NCBI GenBank assembly: GCA_942491115.1 | Contig: CALNZV010000001.1 | Location: forward strand, 1 to 64,000 | DNA from: CALNZV01 sp942491115 | GTDB lineage: Bacteria; Desulfobacterota; Desulfobacteria; Desulfobacterales; UBA5852 | Reading direction: 5' to 3' | Length of the DNA stretch: 64,000 bases | Part shown: positions 33,639 through 42,246 of the stretch, piece by piece | Numbering within the stretch: the stretch's first letter is position 1 | Layout: each line of letters opens with the position of its first letter | Notes under the pieces: model-generated | Databases searched by the model: none | What the model saw: the letters and a program-made list of their open reading frames with translations, nothing else | What the model was told of the DNA's origin: nothing | Position numbers and translations under genes: made by a program

Positions 33639-34835
33639 TCATCGAAGGTTCATCGGTGCCCTGACCATTCCCGTACCGATATCTTCGGTCTCTGATCCCG
33701 ATATGATCGACTCAACCGCTCCACTGCTGATCAGTCTGACCGTCAACCGATGCCCGTCTATCGAACCGGTTTGTTCCAGCTGGCGTTGAGCCCACAAAGC
33801 CGCAACACCCGCAACATGGGGAGTGGCCATACTTGTCCCGCTTTTAACTCCCAATCCACCTCCTGGAACCGCCGATAGGATATCGACGCCCGGTCCCGAA
33901 ATATCGACCTGGTTGTTGGAGAACCGGGCGACGGATAACCCCGAAGAGGTCTGTTGCAGCGCGCCCACGGATACGATACCGGTACCCGCCGCAGGGGGGC
34001 CGACAGCGATCTCGTACTCGGGCCGTTCGCTTTCATTGCCGGAGGCAGCCACGATGACGCTCCCCTGCCCCAACATTCCACGGGCACGGACAAAATTTGC
34101 CAACTCCGTAAACAAGTTGATATTGGCGCGATAGGCTTCCAGCGCCATGGAGGTGGCTGGATTGATATTCAAACCGAATTGATTGACGAGCCGGTCGACG
34201 AAGCCGGGAAAGTCGATCCCAAGGGACATCGATACCACGTGCGCCCCCTCATCGACGGCCCACTGAATGGCTTTTGCGATGGTTGCGGAAGAACCACCTC
34301 CTTGCCCCAACACCTTGCCGATGAGGGCCCGATGGATGTTTCTCGCCACACCGATCCGTTTGCTGTCGACATTCTGCCCGAAAATGGTCCCGGCGCAATG
34401 GGTGCCGTGACCATTGGTATCATCATCGACATCGGTGGTGAAATTGCGCTGAACGAGATCCACACCAGCGAACGCAGGATGGTTGGGATCGATGCCGGTA
34501 TCGAGCACCGCTACGGAAATACCGGAGCCGTCAAAGGGTGACGACGAAGCTCCCACGGCATCGACACCCCATGTGACCTCTGGTGCGTCAGCGGCAGTGA
34601 CATCCTTGGATTCGACCGGTTCGATGAGCGACATGGGCATGGGCGGTGCGATTGCCCTCACCCGGGGATCTCTTCTTAGATCGCTTCGCTCGCGTATGGT
34701 CAGATCCGTTTCTTCCACTTCCATCATCTCGGGAACTGACTCAGCGGATCTGACGGCTCCTCTGGTTCCCATGTTATCCATGGTGGGCACAATCGGACTC
34801 TTGTCGGTTAAAATGACATACTTATCTGTCTTCAT
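33639..34835 (-). CDS. Subtilisin-like serine protease (S8)
   Basis: 398 residues with the full catalytic triad: Asp in VAVLDTGID, His in NGHGTHCAG and Ser in SGTSMATPHVAG, plus the oxyanion Asn in AASGNES. The first ~100 residues are a short prodomain-like region (MKTDKYVILTDKS) without a signal peptide, so it may act inside the cell or be exported by another route. Start supported by TAAGGAGGGAACAA directly upstream. It stands alone, about 600 bp from three tiny ORFs on the same strand. Confidence 0.9.
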   Translation of the reverse strand: MKTDKYVILTDKSPIVPTMDNMGTRGAVRSAESVPEMMEVEETDLTIRERSDLRRDPRVRAIAPPMPMSLIEPVESKDVTAADAPEVTWGVDAVGASSSPFDGSGISVAVLDTGIDPNHPAFAGVDLVQRNFTTDVDDDTNGHGTHCAGTIFGQNVDSKRIGVARNIHRALIGKVLGQGGGSSATIAKAIQWAVDEGAHVVSMSLGIDFPGFVDRLVNQFGLNINPATSMALEAYRANINLFTELANFVRARGMLGQGSVIVAASGNESERPEYEIAVGPPAAGTGIVSVGALQQTSSGLSVARFSNNQVDISGPGVDILSAVPGGGLGVKSGTSMATPHVAGVAALWAQRQLEQTGSIDGHRLTVRLISSGAVESIISGSETEDIGTGMVRAPMNLR

Positions 34836-35441
34836 TTGTTCCCTCCTTACTCATTTAATTTTTATTGTTTGACCCATGTTTGTTAATATTGACCTGCTAA
34901 ATACCCATTGCGAATCGATAAAGTCGATTCGTCGTGAAAGCCCTCAGCCAAGAAAGATAAATTCAGGCTATCTGAAAAGAATTGTAGAATGCGAATATGA
35001 GAGGCTCAGGTCCGGAGGGGTTCAGTTAGAACTCAAGTGGGCACCATAAGAACAAATCAGCAATATTTAGGCCATAAATGAGTTTAAAAAATAGATTTAA
35101 TAAAGATGTAGAAACCTTAAGAAATTGGATAATTTCGTCTAACGCTGGATTGATGTACAGGCAAGTAAAAAAATCGAATGTGGACTTGTTTTACACATAT
35201 ACCCTAATTTCTGTAAATCTTGTATACATGCAAGTTCCGTAGTTCACTCACTTTATGACTGAACAGGGAATAGGAGTGTGAAAGCCGACCCCAACATATA
35301 GTATTCAACTAACTCTCTACAAATATGGTGATACCCTACCAATATGCAAATTGAGCAGCGCTTCAACGATATCTGGTAGAACCACATTTGTCAGGCAGAG
35401 TCAGAAGGTGGATCTAAATATGCCAGATGAAATCAAAATTA
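34836..35441. other. AT-rich stretch without a recognisable gene
   Basis: About 600 bp upstream of the protease gene. No open frame with a ribosome binding site, no hairpin with T-run and no match to the repeats of this window was seen. Confidence 0.5.
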
Positions 35442-35558
35442 TTACACGTTAATCACTAATAAATTTCCATTTCCCAGTTCCACGCATATCGTCGTTCTAC
35501 CCATTACTTTCACAGATTGCTGTGGATGTTCATTCTGGTACACTTCAACTCCTTTCAT
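35442..35558 (-). CDS. Small protein, 38 aa (third of three overlapping ORFs)
   Basis: Encodes MKGVEVYQNEHPQQSVKV followed by a beta-like tail ending LLVINV. ATG at 35558 is preceded by TTGGAGGCCGTGAA, a strong ribosome site at good spacing, and overlaps the stop of the preceding ORF as ATGA. I do not recognise it. Confidence 0.5.
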   Translation of the reverse strand: MKGVEVYQNEHPQQSVKVMGRTTICVELGNGNLLVINV

Positions 35559-35695
35559 TTCACGGCCTCCAACTGATGACGAAAGCAGGCTATGTTGACG
35601 ATCAAGCCGGGAAGAAGCCACCGGAACAGGCGACATACCTGGATCACTTCATCCAGATCGGAATCTTTTTCTGCCGCCTTATGTGTGTGATTCAT
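35555..35695 (-). CDS. Small protein, 46 aa (second of three overlapping ORFs)
   Basis: Begins MNHTHKAAEKDSDLDEV and contains a hydrophobic Trp/Leu stretch (LFRWLLPGLIVNIACF) that could be one short membrane segment. AAAGGATGTCT precedes the start. Its stop overlaps the next ATG (ATGA), suggesting coupled translation. Unknown function. Confidence 0.45.
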   Translation of the reverse strand: MNHTHKAAEKDSDLDEVIQVCRLFRWLLPGLIVNIACFRHQLEAVK

Positions 35696-35795
35696 AGACA
35701 TCCTTTGACAAATGATCCATGACAGGCGCCGTCATTCGATATGTCATCTTTGGTCCCATCGCGTTCACTAAATCCATCATTGCACCTGAGTACAT
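35679..35795 (-). CDS. Small protein, 38 aa (first of three overlapping ORFs)
   Basis: Begins MYSGAMMDLVNAMGPKMTYR, Met-rich. The start is preceded by GAGAAGGC at slightly long spacing. Upstream on the same strand is TATAAT (about 35857-35862) and then the HxlR-type palindrome, so this could be the first gene of a small regulated transcript. It may instead be a gene fragment. Unknown function. Confidence 0.35.
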   Translation of the reverse strand: MYSGAMMDLVNAMGPKMTYRMTAPVMDHLSKDVYESHT

Positions 35796-35871
35796 ATAAG
35801 CGGTGCCTTCTCTGTCCGATGAGCGCCTCAGATCACACTTTAATTTATTTAATATATTATAACTTTTTATA

Positions 35872-35898
35872 AAGTACCTACTATTTTATTAGGTACAT
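35872..35898. promoter_or_regulatory. HxlR-type operator, second copy
   Basis: AAGTACCTA, 9-base spacer, TAGGTACAT. It matches the palindrome upstream of hxlR at 42186-42212, and similarity extends about 14 bp further (GTATAGGTATG against CATATGGTATG). A TATAAT box lies 10 bp to the left for minus-strand transcription. Confidence 0.65.
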
Positions 35899-35997
35899 AC
35901 GTATAGGTATGCATTGAGAGTTATAGAGGGCTATGGCGAATTGATACGAATAAGAAAATGGAGAGAACCTGGGATTTTATCCGTCATTTCCATCAGA

Positions 35998-37854
35998 TTA
36001 AATTTCTGGATTGGCAGCGGTCCACGCCTTGTCCAGCTCCACCATGTCGATCTCCCGGTCCTTTGTCATCAACTCGGCCAGATTGGCATTGTGCTGCTGG
36101 TACATGGAGATGTATTTGTCTTCGTCCTGCCGATGAATCCGATACAGCTCCGGCATCGTCTCTTTGTCCTTCTTGCGAAAGAGGCGCCGGATTTTATAGG
36201 CCTCGTAGGGATCGAAGCCGAGCAGTTGCAGGGCATCCTGACCCAAGGTGAGTGCCGTGCCGAAGGTTTCGCGACGAATGGCGGTAACACCGAGATCCAT
36301 GAATTCGAAGGCCGCCCGACGATCCACGGCATTGACCGCAATCTTCAGCCGCGGGTAATGTTTTTGGGCCAACTTGACCAGCTCCATCGATTTATCATGA
36401 TCCCCCAGGGTGATGATGAGCAATTCAGCCTCAGCGGCACCGGCGGATTCGAGCAGATCGAGGCGGGTGACATCACCGTAATAGACCTCGAACCCAAATC
36501 GACGCAGCACGTCCACGTTGGCTTCGTTGTGATCCAGAATCACCGGCTTTATCCCTGTAGACATCAGCAATCTGCCGAGGTCGGTACCCAGACGCCCGAA
36601 TCCCGCCAGGATGACGGAGCGTTCCTTTGTTGCGATAACATCAGGCTCTCTTTCAGCCGTCGCTTTTTGGAGCTTTGGCGCCATCAAGCGGTCATGCAGT
36701 AAAAAAAGCAGCGGGGCGAGAAACATGGAGATGGCAACGACGGAGATCAGCGTTTCCGTCACTGACTGGGGCAGCACGCCGTTGCTCCTGGCGAATTGAA
36801 ACAGAACGAAACCGAATTCACCACCTTGGGCCAACGCAACGGAAAACAGCAGGCGCTCGGTGACAGGCATTTTGAAGATTATCGCAATGACAAGTAGGGC
36901 AATGGCTTTGATCACGATCAAACCGGCCACCAGCCCGCCGATCATCCAGAACTGACCGCCGATGAGTGTGAAATTGAGGCTGGCCCCGATGGAGATGAAA
37001 AAGATTCCCAGCAGCAGCCCCTTGAACGGCTCGATGTCACTCTCCAACTCGTGGCGGTACTCGCTGTCGGCCAGAACCACCCCCGCGATGAAGGTCCCCA
37101 GGGCGGGTGACAGACCGACGACGGTCATCAGCAAAGAAATACCGATGACAAGGGCCAAGGCAGCGGCGACAAAGACTTCTCTTACACGGGCGGCGGCGAT
37201 AGCGCGAAAAATGGGGCGGCTGCCATATTTGCCGAGTACATAAATGAAGCCGATGGAAAGCAGCACAACGATGAGTCGCTGGTAGGCCGGAAGCGTAGTG
37301 AAGTCAAAGAGGGCGCTGCCGTGATGGGTATCGGTGTACATCGCCGCTACCGCCAACAACGGCAGGATGGCCAGCATCGGGATCACGGCCAGGTCCTGGA
37401 ACAGGAGCACGGAAAAAATCGATTGACCCGGCGATGTATTCATCAACCCTTTTTCACGCAAGGTCGAAAGGACGATGGCCGTGGAGGAGAGCGCCAGAAT
37501 CATTCCAATGGCAGCGCTTTGTTGCCAAGGCAGGAAGAACGCACTGACCAGGCCGATGGCTGCAAATGTCAACAAAACCTGACTGCCACCCATTCCCAGA
37601 ATGGGCGTGCGCATCTGCCACAGTAGCGACGGTTTAAGCTCAAGCCCCACCAGAAAGAGCATCATCACCACCCCGAACTCGGTGAAATGCATCACCGCTT
37701 CGATATCATCGATGAGCGCCAAGCCGAAGGGCCCAATGACGATACCGGCGATCAGATAGCCAAGCACGGATCCCAGCTTGCATTTGCGGGCCAGCGGAAC
37801 GGCGATGGTCGCAGCACCGAGAAAAATCAGCAGCTTCAGTAAAAAGGCTTCCAT
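35998..37854 (-). CDS. KefC-like cation:proton antiporter (CPA2) with TrkA-N domain
   Basis: 618-residue inner-membrane protein. The first ~385 residues form about a dozen hydrophobic segments typical of the CPA2 Na+/H+ exchanger domain (GYLIAGIVIGPFG, FLVGLELKPSLLW, LALSSTAIVLSTL). Residues about 410-530 are a TrkA-N/KTN NAD-binding domain (VILAGFGRLGTDLGRLL). In KefB/KefC systems this protein lets K+ out and acidifies the cytoplasm during electrophile stress. It is the last gene of the redox operon, only 3 bp after the KefF-like reductase, which fits the Kef pairing. Confidence 0.88.
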   Translation of the reverse strand: MEAFLLKLLIFLGAATIAVPLARKCKLGSVLGYLIAGIVIGPFGLALIDDIEAVMHFTEFGVVMMLFLVGLELKPSLLWQMRTPILGMGGSQVLLTFAAIGLVSAFFLPWQQSAAIGMILALSSTAIVLSTLREKGLMNTSPGQSIFSVLLFQDLAVIPMLAILPLLAVAAMYTDTHHGSALFDFTTLPAYQRLIVVLLSIGFIYVLGKYGSRPIFRAIAAARVREVFVAAALALVIGISLLMTVVGLSPALGTFIAGVVLADSEYRHELESDIEPFKGLLLGIFFISIGASLNFTLIGGQFWMIGGLVAGLIVIKAIALLVIAIIFKMPVTERLLFSVALAQGGEFGFVLFQFARSNGVLPQSVTETLISVVAISMFLAPLLFLLHDRLMAPKLQKATAEREPDVIATKERSVILAGFGRLGTDLGRLLMSTGIKPVILDHNEANVDVLRRFGFEVYYGDVTRLDLLESAGAAEAELLIITLGDHDKSMELVKLAQKHYPRLKIAVNAVDRRAAFEFMDLGVTAIRRETFGTALTLGQDALQLLGFDPYEAYKIRRLFRKKDKETMPELYRIHRQDEDKYISMYQQHNANLAELMTKDREIDMVELDKAWTAANPEI

Positions 37855-37857
37855 GGT

Positions 37858-38466
37858 TCACACCTCGTTGATAATCCCTTTCAAGTCCTGGTTGAGCAGT
37901 TCGCCGACACGGGCCCGATCGAGATCTATTCGGTTGTCACGCAAGGCGATGAGTGTCCGGCGGTAATCTTCCGCGTGGCGCACGAGATCTTTTTCCGGCA
38001 GTCCCTGGTGAATGCCCAGAACGGCGAAGGGCGGCAGCCAGTTCATGCCGCACAGGTTTGCCGTGGCCCGAAAAGGGGCGGTCAATTCCCTGATCGTAAA
38101 CCGGTTCAATCCATCGGCACCGTAATTCTCTTGGCTCCCTCCCGCGGTGAGGGCCTGAAAGGTGATTTTTCCTTCAAGGGCATTGCCGGTAGAACCATAG
38201 GCCCAAGCGTGTTCGAGAACCAGATCGAACCACTCCTTGACGATCGCAGGGGTCGAATACCAGTAGAACGGGTGCTGGAAGATGATGATGTCGTGGCTTT
38301 CGCAGAGCTGCTGCTCATGAGGGACATCGATAAGAAAATCCGGGTAGCTGGCATAGAGGTCATGGACGGTAACCCCGTCCAGCGCTTCCACGGCCTCTCG
38401 CAAGGCCGCGTTGATGGTGGAGCGCCTGAACGCCGGATGACCGAATAGGATCAAAAGTTTTTTCAT
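37858..38466 (-). CDS. KefF/KefG-like NAD(P)H oxidoreductase
   Basis: 202-residue flavodoxin-fold quinone reductase: KKLLILFGHPAFRRSTINAAL at the N-terminus, FQHPFYWYSTPAIVKEWFD in the middle and GGSQENYG later are family signatures. Such proteins bind FMN and activate Kef antiporters while reducing quinone electrophiles. ATG at 38466 fits the family N-terminus; a longer start at 38580 would run into the preceding peroxiredoxin gene. Adjacent to the Kef-like antiporter in the same operon. Confidence 0.88.
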   Translation of the reverse strand: MKKLLILFGHPAFRRSTINAALREAVEALDGVTVHDLYASYPDFLIDVPHEQQLCESHDIIIFQHPFYWYSTPAIVKEWFDLVLEHAWAYGSTGNALEGKITFQALTAGGSQENYGADGLNRFTIRELTAPFRATANLCGMNWLPPFAVLGIHQGLPEKDLVRHAEDYRRTLIALRDNRIDLDRARVGELLNQDLKGIINEV

Positions 38467-38503
38467 CGCTTTTTCCGCATTGGTAACGAGAGGAGCGTCA
38501 AGG

Positions 38504-39151
38504 TCATCCAATCGAATTGAGTATGCTGAAGATATCCGTCGGTTCAGGCCGTTTCGTGTAATCCGGATGCACATTGACATGGATAATCGTTCCGTGCTTG
38601 TCCATGATAAAACGACCCGGCAAAGGCAACGTCCATGAGGGGTCTCCGTTGAACCGCTCCAAATTCATTCCCCACTTGTCATGCAGTTCCTTCAGTGGGC
38701 CGGGCAGCGTATGGGCCAGGCCGAACTGCGAGGCAACGGCATTGCCCCTGTCGCTCAATACGCTAAAAGACAAATCGTGTTTTTTGACCACCTGCCGGGA
38801 ATACTTCTCAAGCTGTGGCGATATCACCACCAGGTGCACTCCGCGGGAGTTAAGGTCATCGACGATTTCCTGCAAAGCTGCCAGCTCTGCGTTGCAGTAC
38901 GGTCACCATACGCCCCGATAGAAGCCAACCACCAGAGGCCCTTTGTTCAGGAAATCCTCTGAGCCGACCATGTCGCCGCAGTGATCGGGAAGCGAGAATT
39001 GGGGTGCCTGATCGCCCACCTTCAGGACGCCGTCCATGACACCCGATTGCAGCAGTTCCTCGGTCGCGTGGTGCATGGTGTCTACGATTTCAGGCGGAAG
39101 TTTGGATTCGAAGGATGCCCGCATGGCATCCAGCGTGTCTTGCAAAGACAT
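38504..39151 (-). CDS. Peroxiredoxin-like selenoprotein (Sec at TGA 38903-38905)
   Basis: Reading through one in-frame TGA gives 215 residues of the AhpC/TSA-like peroxiredoxin family: QFSLPDHCGDMVGSEDFL, then VVGFYRGVW-U-PYCNAELAALQ, then PGRFIMDKHGTIIHV. Relatives have Cys at this exact place (GVWCPYC), the peroxidatic position, so residue 83 is most likely selenocysteine. A hairpin suited to a SECIS element follows the TGA (38870-38897). The ribosome site AGAGGAGACAACC supports the start at 39151. Without Sec incorporation the gene would give an 82-residue fragment. Probable role: reduction of peroxides, in keeping with its redox neighbours. The sel genes are not in the window. Confidence 0.85.
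38870..38905 (-). promoter_or_regulatory. Candidate bacterial SECIS hairpin of the peroxiredoxin
   Basis: Downstream of the TGA: CTGCAA (38897-38892) pairs with TTGCAG (38875-38870), and inside it AGCT pairs with AGCT around a GGC loop, with a five-base bulge on the 5' side. The loop starts 20 bases after the TGA, near the range of known bacterial SECIS elements. Confidence 0.6.
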
Positions 39152-39179
39152 GGGTTGTCTCCTCTCTCAACAATGAAAA

Positions 39180-40058
39180 CTACAGGGAAGTCCGTGCAAA
39201 GGCCGTGGATAGGGCCTCTTGGCCAAATTGTTGAATGCCTTGATCGATGGCGGCAATCATCTTCTGCTTATCTTGAGGTAGACTACCGGATATGCGTACG
39301 GTATTGCTCGGATGGACACCGTAGAAGCGAACATTGTCCAAGGTGATCGCTTCGATCAGCGCCTTTTCTTCCTCCAGGATCTCCAATTCCGTCGCAGGGA
39401 TAAACGCCCCCTGCTCCATTTCCGCGTGGAGCTCGGTCCCCTCGAAGATGACCAGCGTGCCGACCCAGATCAGGCTGGGACGGGTCAGATTGAGAAAGTC
39501 CGCAGTAAACCTGGCGTTTTCCATCCCATTTCCGATGCCTGCGACACCGAGCATCAGGTTGGCGATATGATTGATACCGGCCCGGTTCAATCGATCGAGC
39601 TGATGTGCGGCCTCGGCAACCGAATGACCTTTGTTGATATGTTCAAGGACCTTGTCCCAACCGGACTCAACACCGACGTAAAGATCATCGATGCCAAGAT
39701 GTCTTAGTTCAATCAGCTCATGATCGCTCTTGGTCTTGATATTGCCGATAGAGGCATACATGCTGATGGTCCGGCACTCTGGAAAGATCCGTTTGATCTT
39801 TTCTGCGATCTCTTTAAGAGTGCTCGTCTTCATCACAAAAGCGTCTCCATTGACGAGGAAGATGCGCTCCGATTTGGGAAATATGCTTCGCAACTCCTGG
39901 AGGTCCGCTTCGATCTGATCCATCGGGATGCGTCGAAAGGTGATGTCTCGGTACATGTGACAGAACGTGCACCGATTGTGGGCGCAGCCCACGGTTACCT
40001 GCAGGAGTGGTGTATCCGCCTCTGGCGGCGGGCGGTAGGTGGTTCCTTCGTAATGCAT
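39180..40058 (-). CDS. Radical SAM protein
   Basis: 292 residues. Cluster-binding motif GCAHNRCTFC (Cx4CxxC) near residue 28 followed by HMYRD; then FLVNGDAF, SMYASIGNIK and GVESGWDKVLEHINKGH, typical of the radical SAM barrel of HemN/elongator-like relatives. It lies between two selenoprotein genes in the same orientation (29 bp from the peroxiredoxin, 36 bp from the DsbA-like gene), implying one operon. Its substrate is unknown; a role in redox repair or in modifying a partner protein is only a guess from context. Confidence 0.85.
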   Translation of the reverse strand: MHYEGTTYRPPPEADTPLLQVTVGCAHNRCTFCHMYRDITFRRIPMDQIEADLQELRSIFPKSERIFLVNGDAFVMKTSTLKEIAEKIKRIFPECRTISMYASIGNIKTKSDHELIELRHLGIDDLYVGVESGWDKVLEHINKGHSVAEAAHQLDRLNRAGINHIANLMLGVAGIGNGMENARFTADFLNLTRPSLIWVGTLVIFEGTELHAEMEQGAFIPATELEILEEEKALIEAITLDNVRFYGVHPSNTVRISGSLPQDKQKMIAAIDQGIQQFGQEALSTAFARTSL

Positions 40059-40094
40059 CGGGTTCTCCTCTGTTCGAGAATCGCTTTCTATCGT

Positions 40095-40730
40095 CTATTT
40101 GAGGGCTGCCAACGGTTCACGGGTTGTGGCCTTTTCCACCCCTCGCAGAATGGTTCGGAATGTATCAATCGGTTGGGCTCCGCTGACCGAACCGTATCCA
40201 TCGATCACGAACGTTGGTGCCGCACTGAATCCATTCGCTTTCGCCTTTCTAGTGGTTGCCTGAAGACGAGAGTGATAGGTGCCACCCTCAAGCGCTGCAT
40301 CTAACGCTGCCGCATCGAGTCCCACACCTTTGGCAATTTCCAGAATGATCCCTCGATCGCCGATGTCCCTGCAGTCGGTGAAAAACGCCCGAAATACGGC
40401 TTCGTGGTAAGCGTCAAATCTGCCGTGCGCGTTGGCGAATTCACCCCCCTCCATTGCCTCGCGGGAATTGCTCATCAATGGTTGCGGGCCGAAACGGACT
40501 CCCATCGTCTTGCCGCGTTCATCAAGTTGCCGGAAAAAAGCTTCCGGATTCATTCCCGGAAAGTAATCCTTCCAGAGGACACCTTTTTGAGGCGTGTCGG
40601 GATGGATTTCAAAGGGCAGCCATTCATCAATAATCTTGAAATCTTGTTTCAACCTTTCGACAATACCTTTGCCGATATAGCAGAAGGGTCAGATATAGTC
40701 GGAGTAAATGGTCATTTTAACCGGATTCAT
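40095..40730 (-). CDS. DsbA/FrnE-like selenoprotein (Sec at TGA 40689-40691)
   Basis: Reading through an in-frame TGA gives 211 residues: MNPVKMTIYSDYI-U-PFCYIGKGI, where relatives have the CPFC active site. Residue 14 is therefore most likely selenocysteine (UxxC). The rest is a complete DsbA-like thioredoxin fold with helical insert (LWKDYFPGMNPEAFF) and the cis-Pro loop SAAPTFVIDG. ATG at 40730 has AAAGGAG at ideal distance, and the frame upstream of the TGA encodes exactly the expected first beta strand. No signal peptide, so it acts in the cytoplasm. An imperfect hairpin just after the TGA (40666-40686) may be the SECIS. An IS element was inserted 39 bp upstream of the start and probably cut off the original promoter. 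Confidence 0.85.
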
Positions 40731-40777
40731 CCGTTTCTCCTTTACTAGAGTGGTTGCCAACTGCATTCATAATTTTT

Positions 40778-42097
40778 CACTGGTGTCCGGTTAAACCGGC
40801 TTCAAAGTGTCAGAAGTTTCTGTAATTAAACATAAAAGCACCACTTTTTAGTGGGCAACCTCTTGATTTCGGAACGATAGCCTCATAGATCCCTTCGCAG
40901 GACAAATTTGCGAGGGGAGGACAGGATGTATCAAGGGCGAATCGTTTTTTCACAGCTATTAGATTTCTTCCCAAGAAGAGTTTCCGTACCTGTGTCAAGC
41001 GTTACAATGGCAATTACCGAATACGATCTTTGACTTGCTATGAACAGTTTCTCTGCATGGCGTTTGCCCAGCTGACTTACCGAGATAGTCTTCGCGATAC
41101 GGTTTTATGTTTACGCGCAATGCAGAACAAGCTCCACCACGTCGGTATTCAGAGTAAGGTTGCCAAAAGCACTCTGGCCGATGCCAACGAAAAACGAGAT
41201 TGGCGGATTTACTGCGACTTTGCGCAAGTGCTGATCGCCCAAGCACGGAAGCTGTACGCTGAAGACGACTTTGGCCTCCAACTCCAAGAGACAGTGTACG
41301 CTTTGGATGCCTCGACCATTGACTTGTGCCGCTCTCTGTTTCCCTGGGCACGGTTTAGATCGACCAAAAGCGGCATCAATATGAACGCCCTGCTTGATCT
41401 GAGGGGCAATATTCCCTCATTTGTGTCCATCACGGATGCCAAGCTGCATGACGTCAACATTCTTGATGAGCTGCTTCCGAACCAGGGTCCATTTACGTGA
41501 TGGATCGTGCCTATCTTGATTTTGAAAGACTATTTCGCATGCATCGAGGTTTGGCCTTTTTCATTCTCAGGGCCAAGGCCAATACTCAGCTGCGACGACT
41601 GTATTCAGCTCCTGTGGACAAATCCACCGGGGTTATTTGTGACCAGACAGTTCGTCCAGTCGTGGCCAAATCAGCAACCGCCTTTCCCGAAAAGCTGCGA
41701 CGGATCAAATACCATGACAGCGAAACTGGAAAGAGGCTAACCTTTCTGACCAATCACTTCGAATTGGACGCCATAACCATTGCCGACCTGTTAAGAGTCG
41801 CTGGCAAGTGGAGCTGTTCTTCAAATGGATCAAACAGCATCTGCGGATAAATCTTTTTCGGCTTTCGGAAACCGCCGTAAACGCAAATCTGGACCGCGAT
41901 CTCGGTGTATGTTTTGGTGGCCATCATGAAAAAGCGCCTGAAGCTTGAGCAGAGCCTCTACACAATTTTACAGTTTTAAGCTTACTCTCTTTGAGAAAAT
42001 CCAGTTTCATGGGCCTTCACAGAAGGCGGTTACCAAAACCAAATTACTAGTCCGCATATCCAACTGAATTTATTTGGTTCTTAACCGGACACCAGTG
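40778..42097 (+). mobile_element. IS4-family insertion element (copy 2) with 9-bp target duplication
   Basis: Perfect 17-bp terminal inverted repeats CACTGGTGTCCGGTTAA, 1,320 bp apart end to end, flanked by identical ATAATTTTT at 40769-40777 and 42098-42106. The clean target duplication shows a simple transposition into the space between hxlR and the redox operon. Confidence 0.92.
40926..41980 (+). pseudogene. IS4-family transposase with several frameshifts
   Basis: ATG at 40926 after GGGGAGG starts MYQGRIVFSQLLDFFP; the frame then shifts at about 40970, again at about 41490 (GGTCCATTTACG) and again near 41790, where RWQVELFFKWIKQHLRIN continues in another frame. The pieces (CYEQFLCMAFAQLTYRDSL, ALDASTIDLCRSLFPWARF, MDRAYLDFERLF) together cover an IS4-type DDE transposase. 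At least three lesions make it inactive, although its ends are perfect. Confidence 0.85.
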
Positions 42098-42185
42098 ATA
42101 ATTTTTAAGCGTTTGAGCATTATGACACTAGTCATCAAAAAGCCGTTTACTTGACCGCTAATATCTACTATATTAATTAAATATC

Positions 42186-42212
42186 AAGTACCTACTTTTA
42201 TGTTAGGTACTT
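42186..42212. promoter_or_regulatory. Palindromic operator upstream of hxlR
   Basis: AAGTACCTA, spacer of 9, TAGGTACTT: perfect 9-bp arms, centred about 48 bp before the hxlR start. A second small palindrome ACCATATGGT follows directly. The match at 35872 supports a shared binding site, most simply for the HxlR protein itself. Confidence 0.75.
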
Positions 42213-42246
42213 ACCATATGGTATGTATTAAGGAACGGAGCGGACT

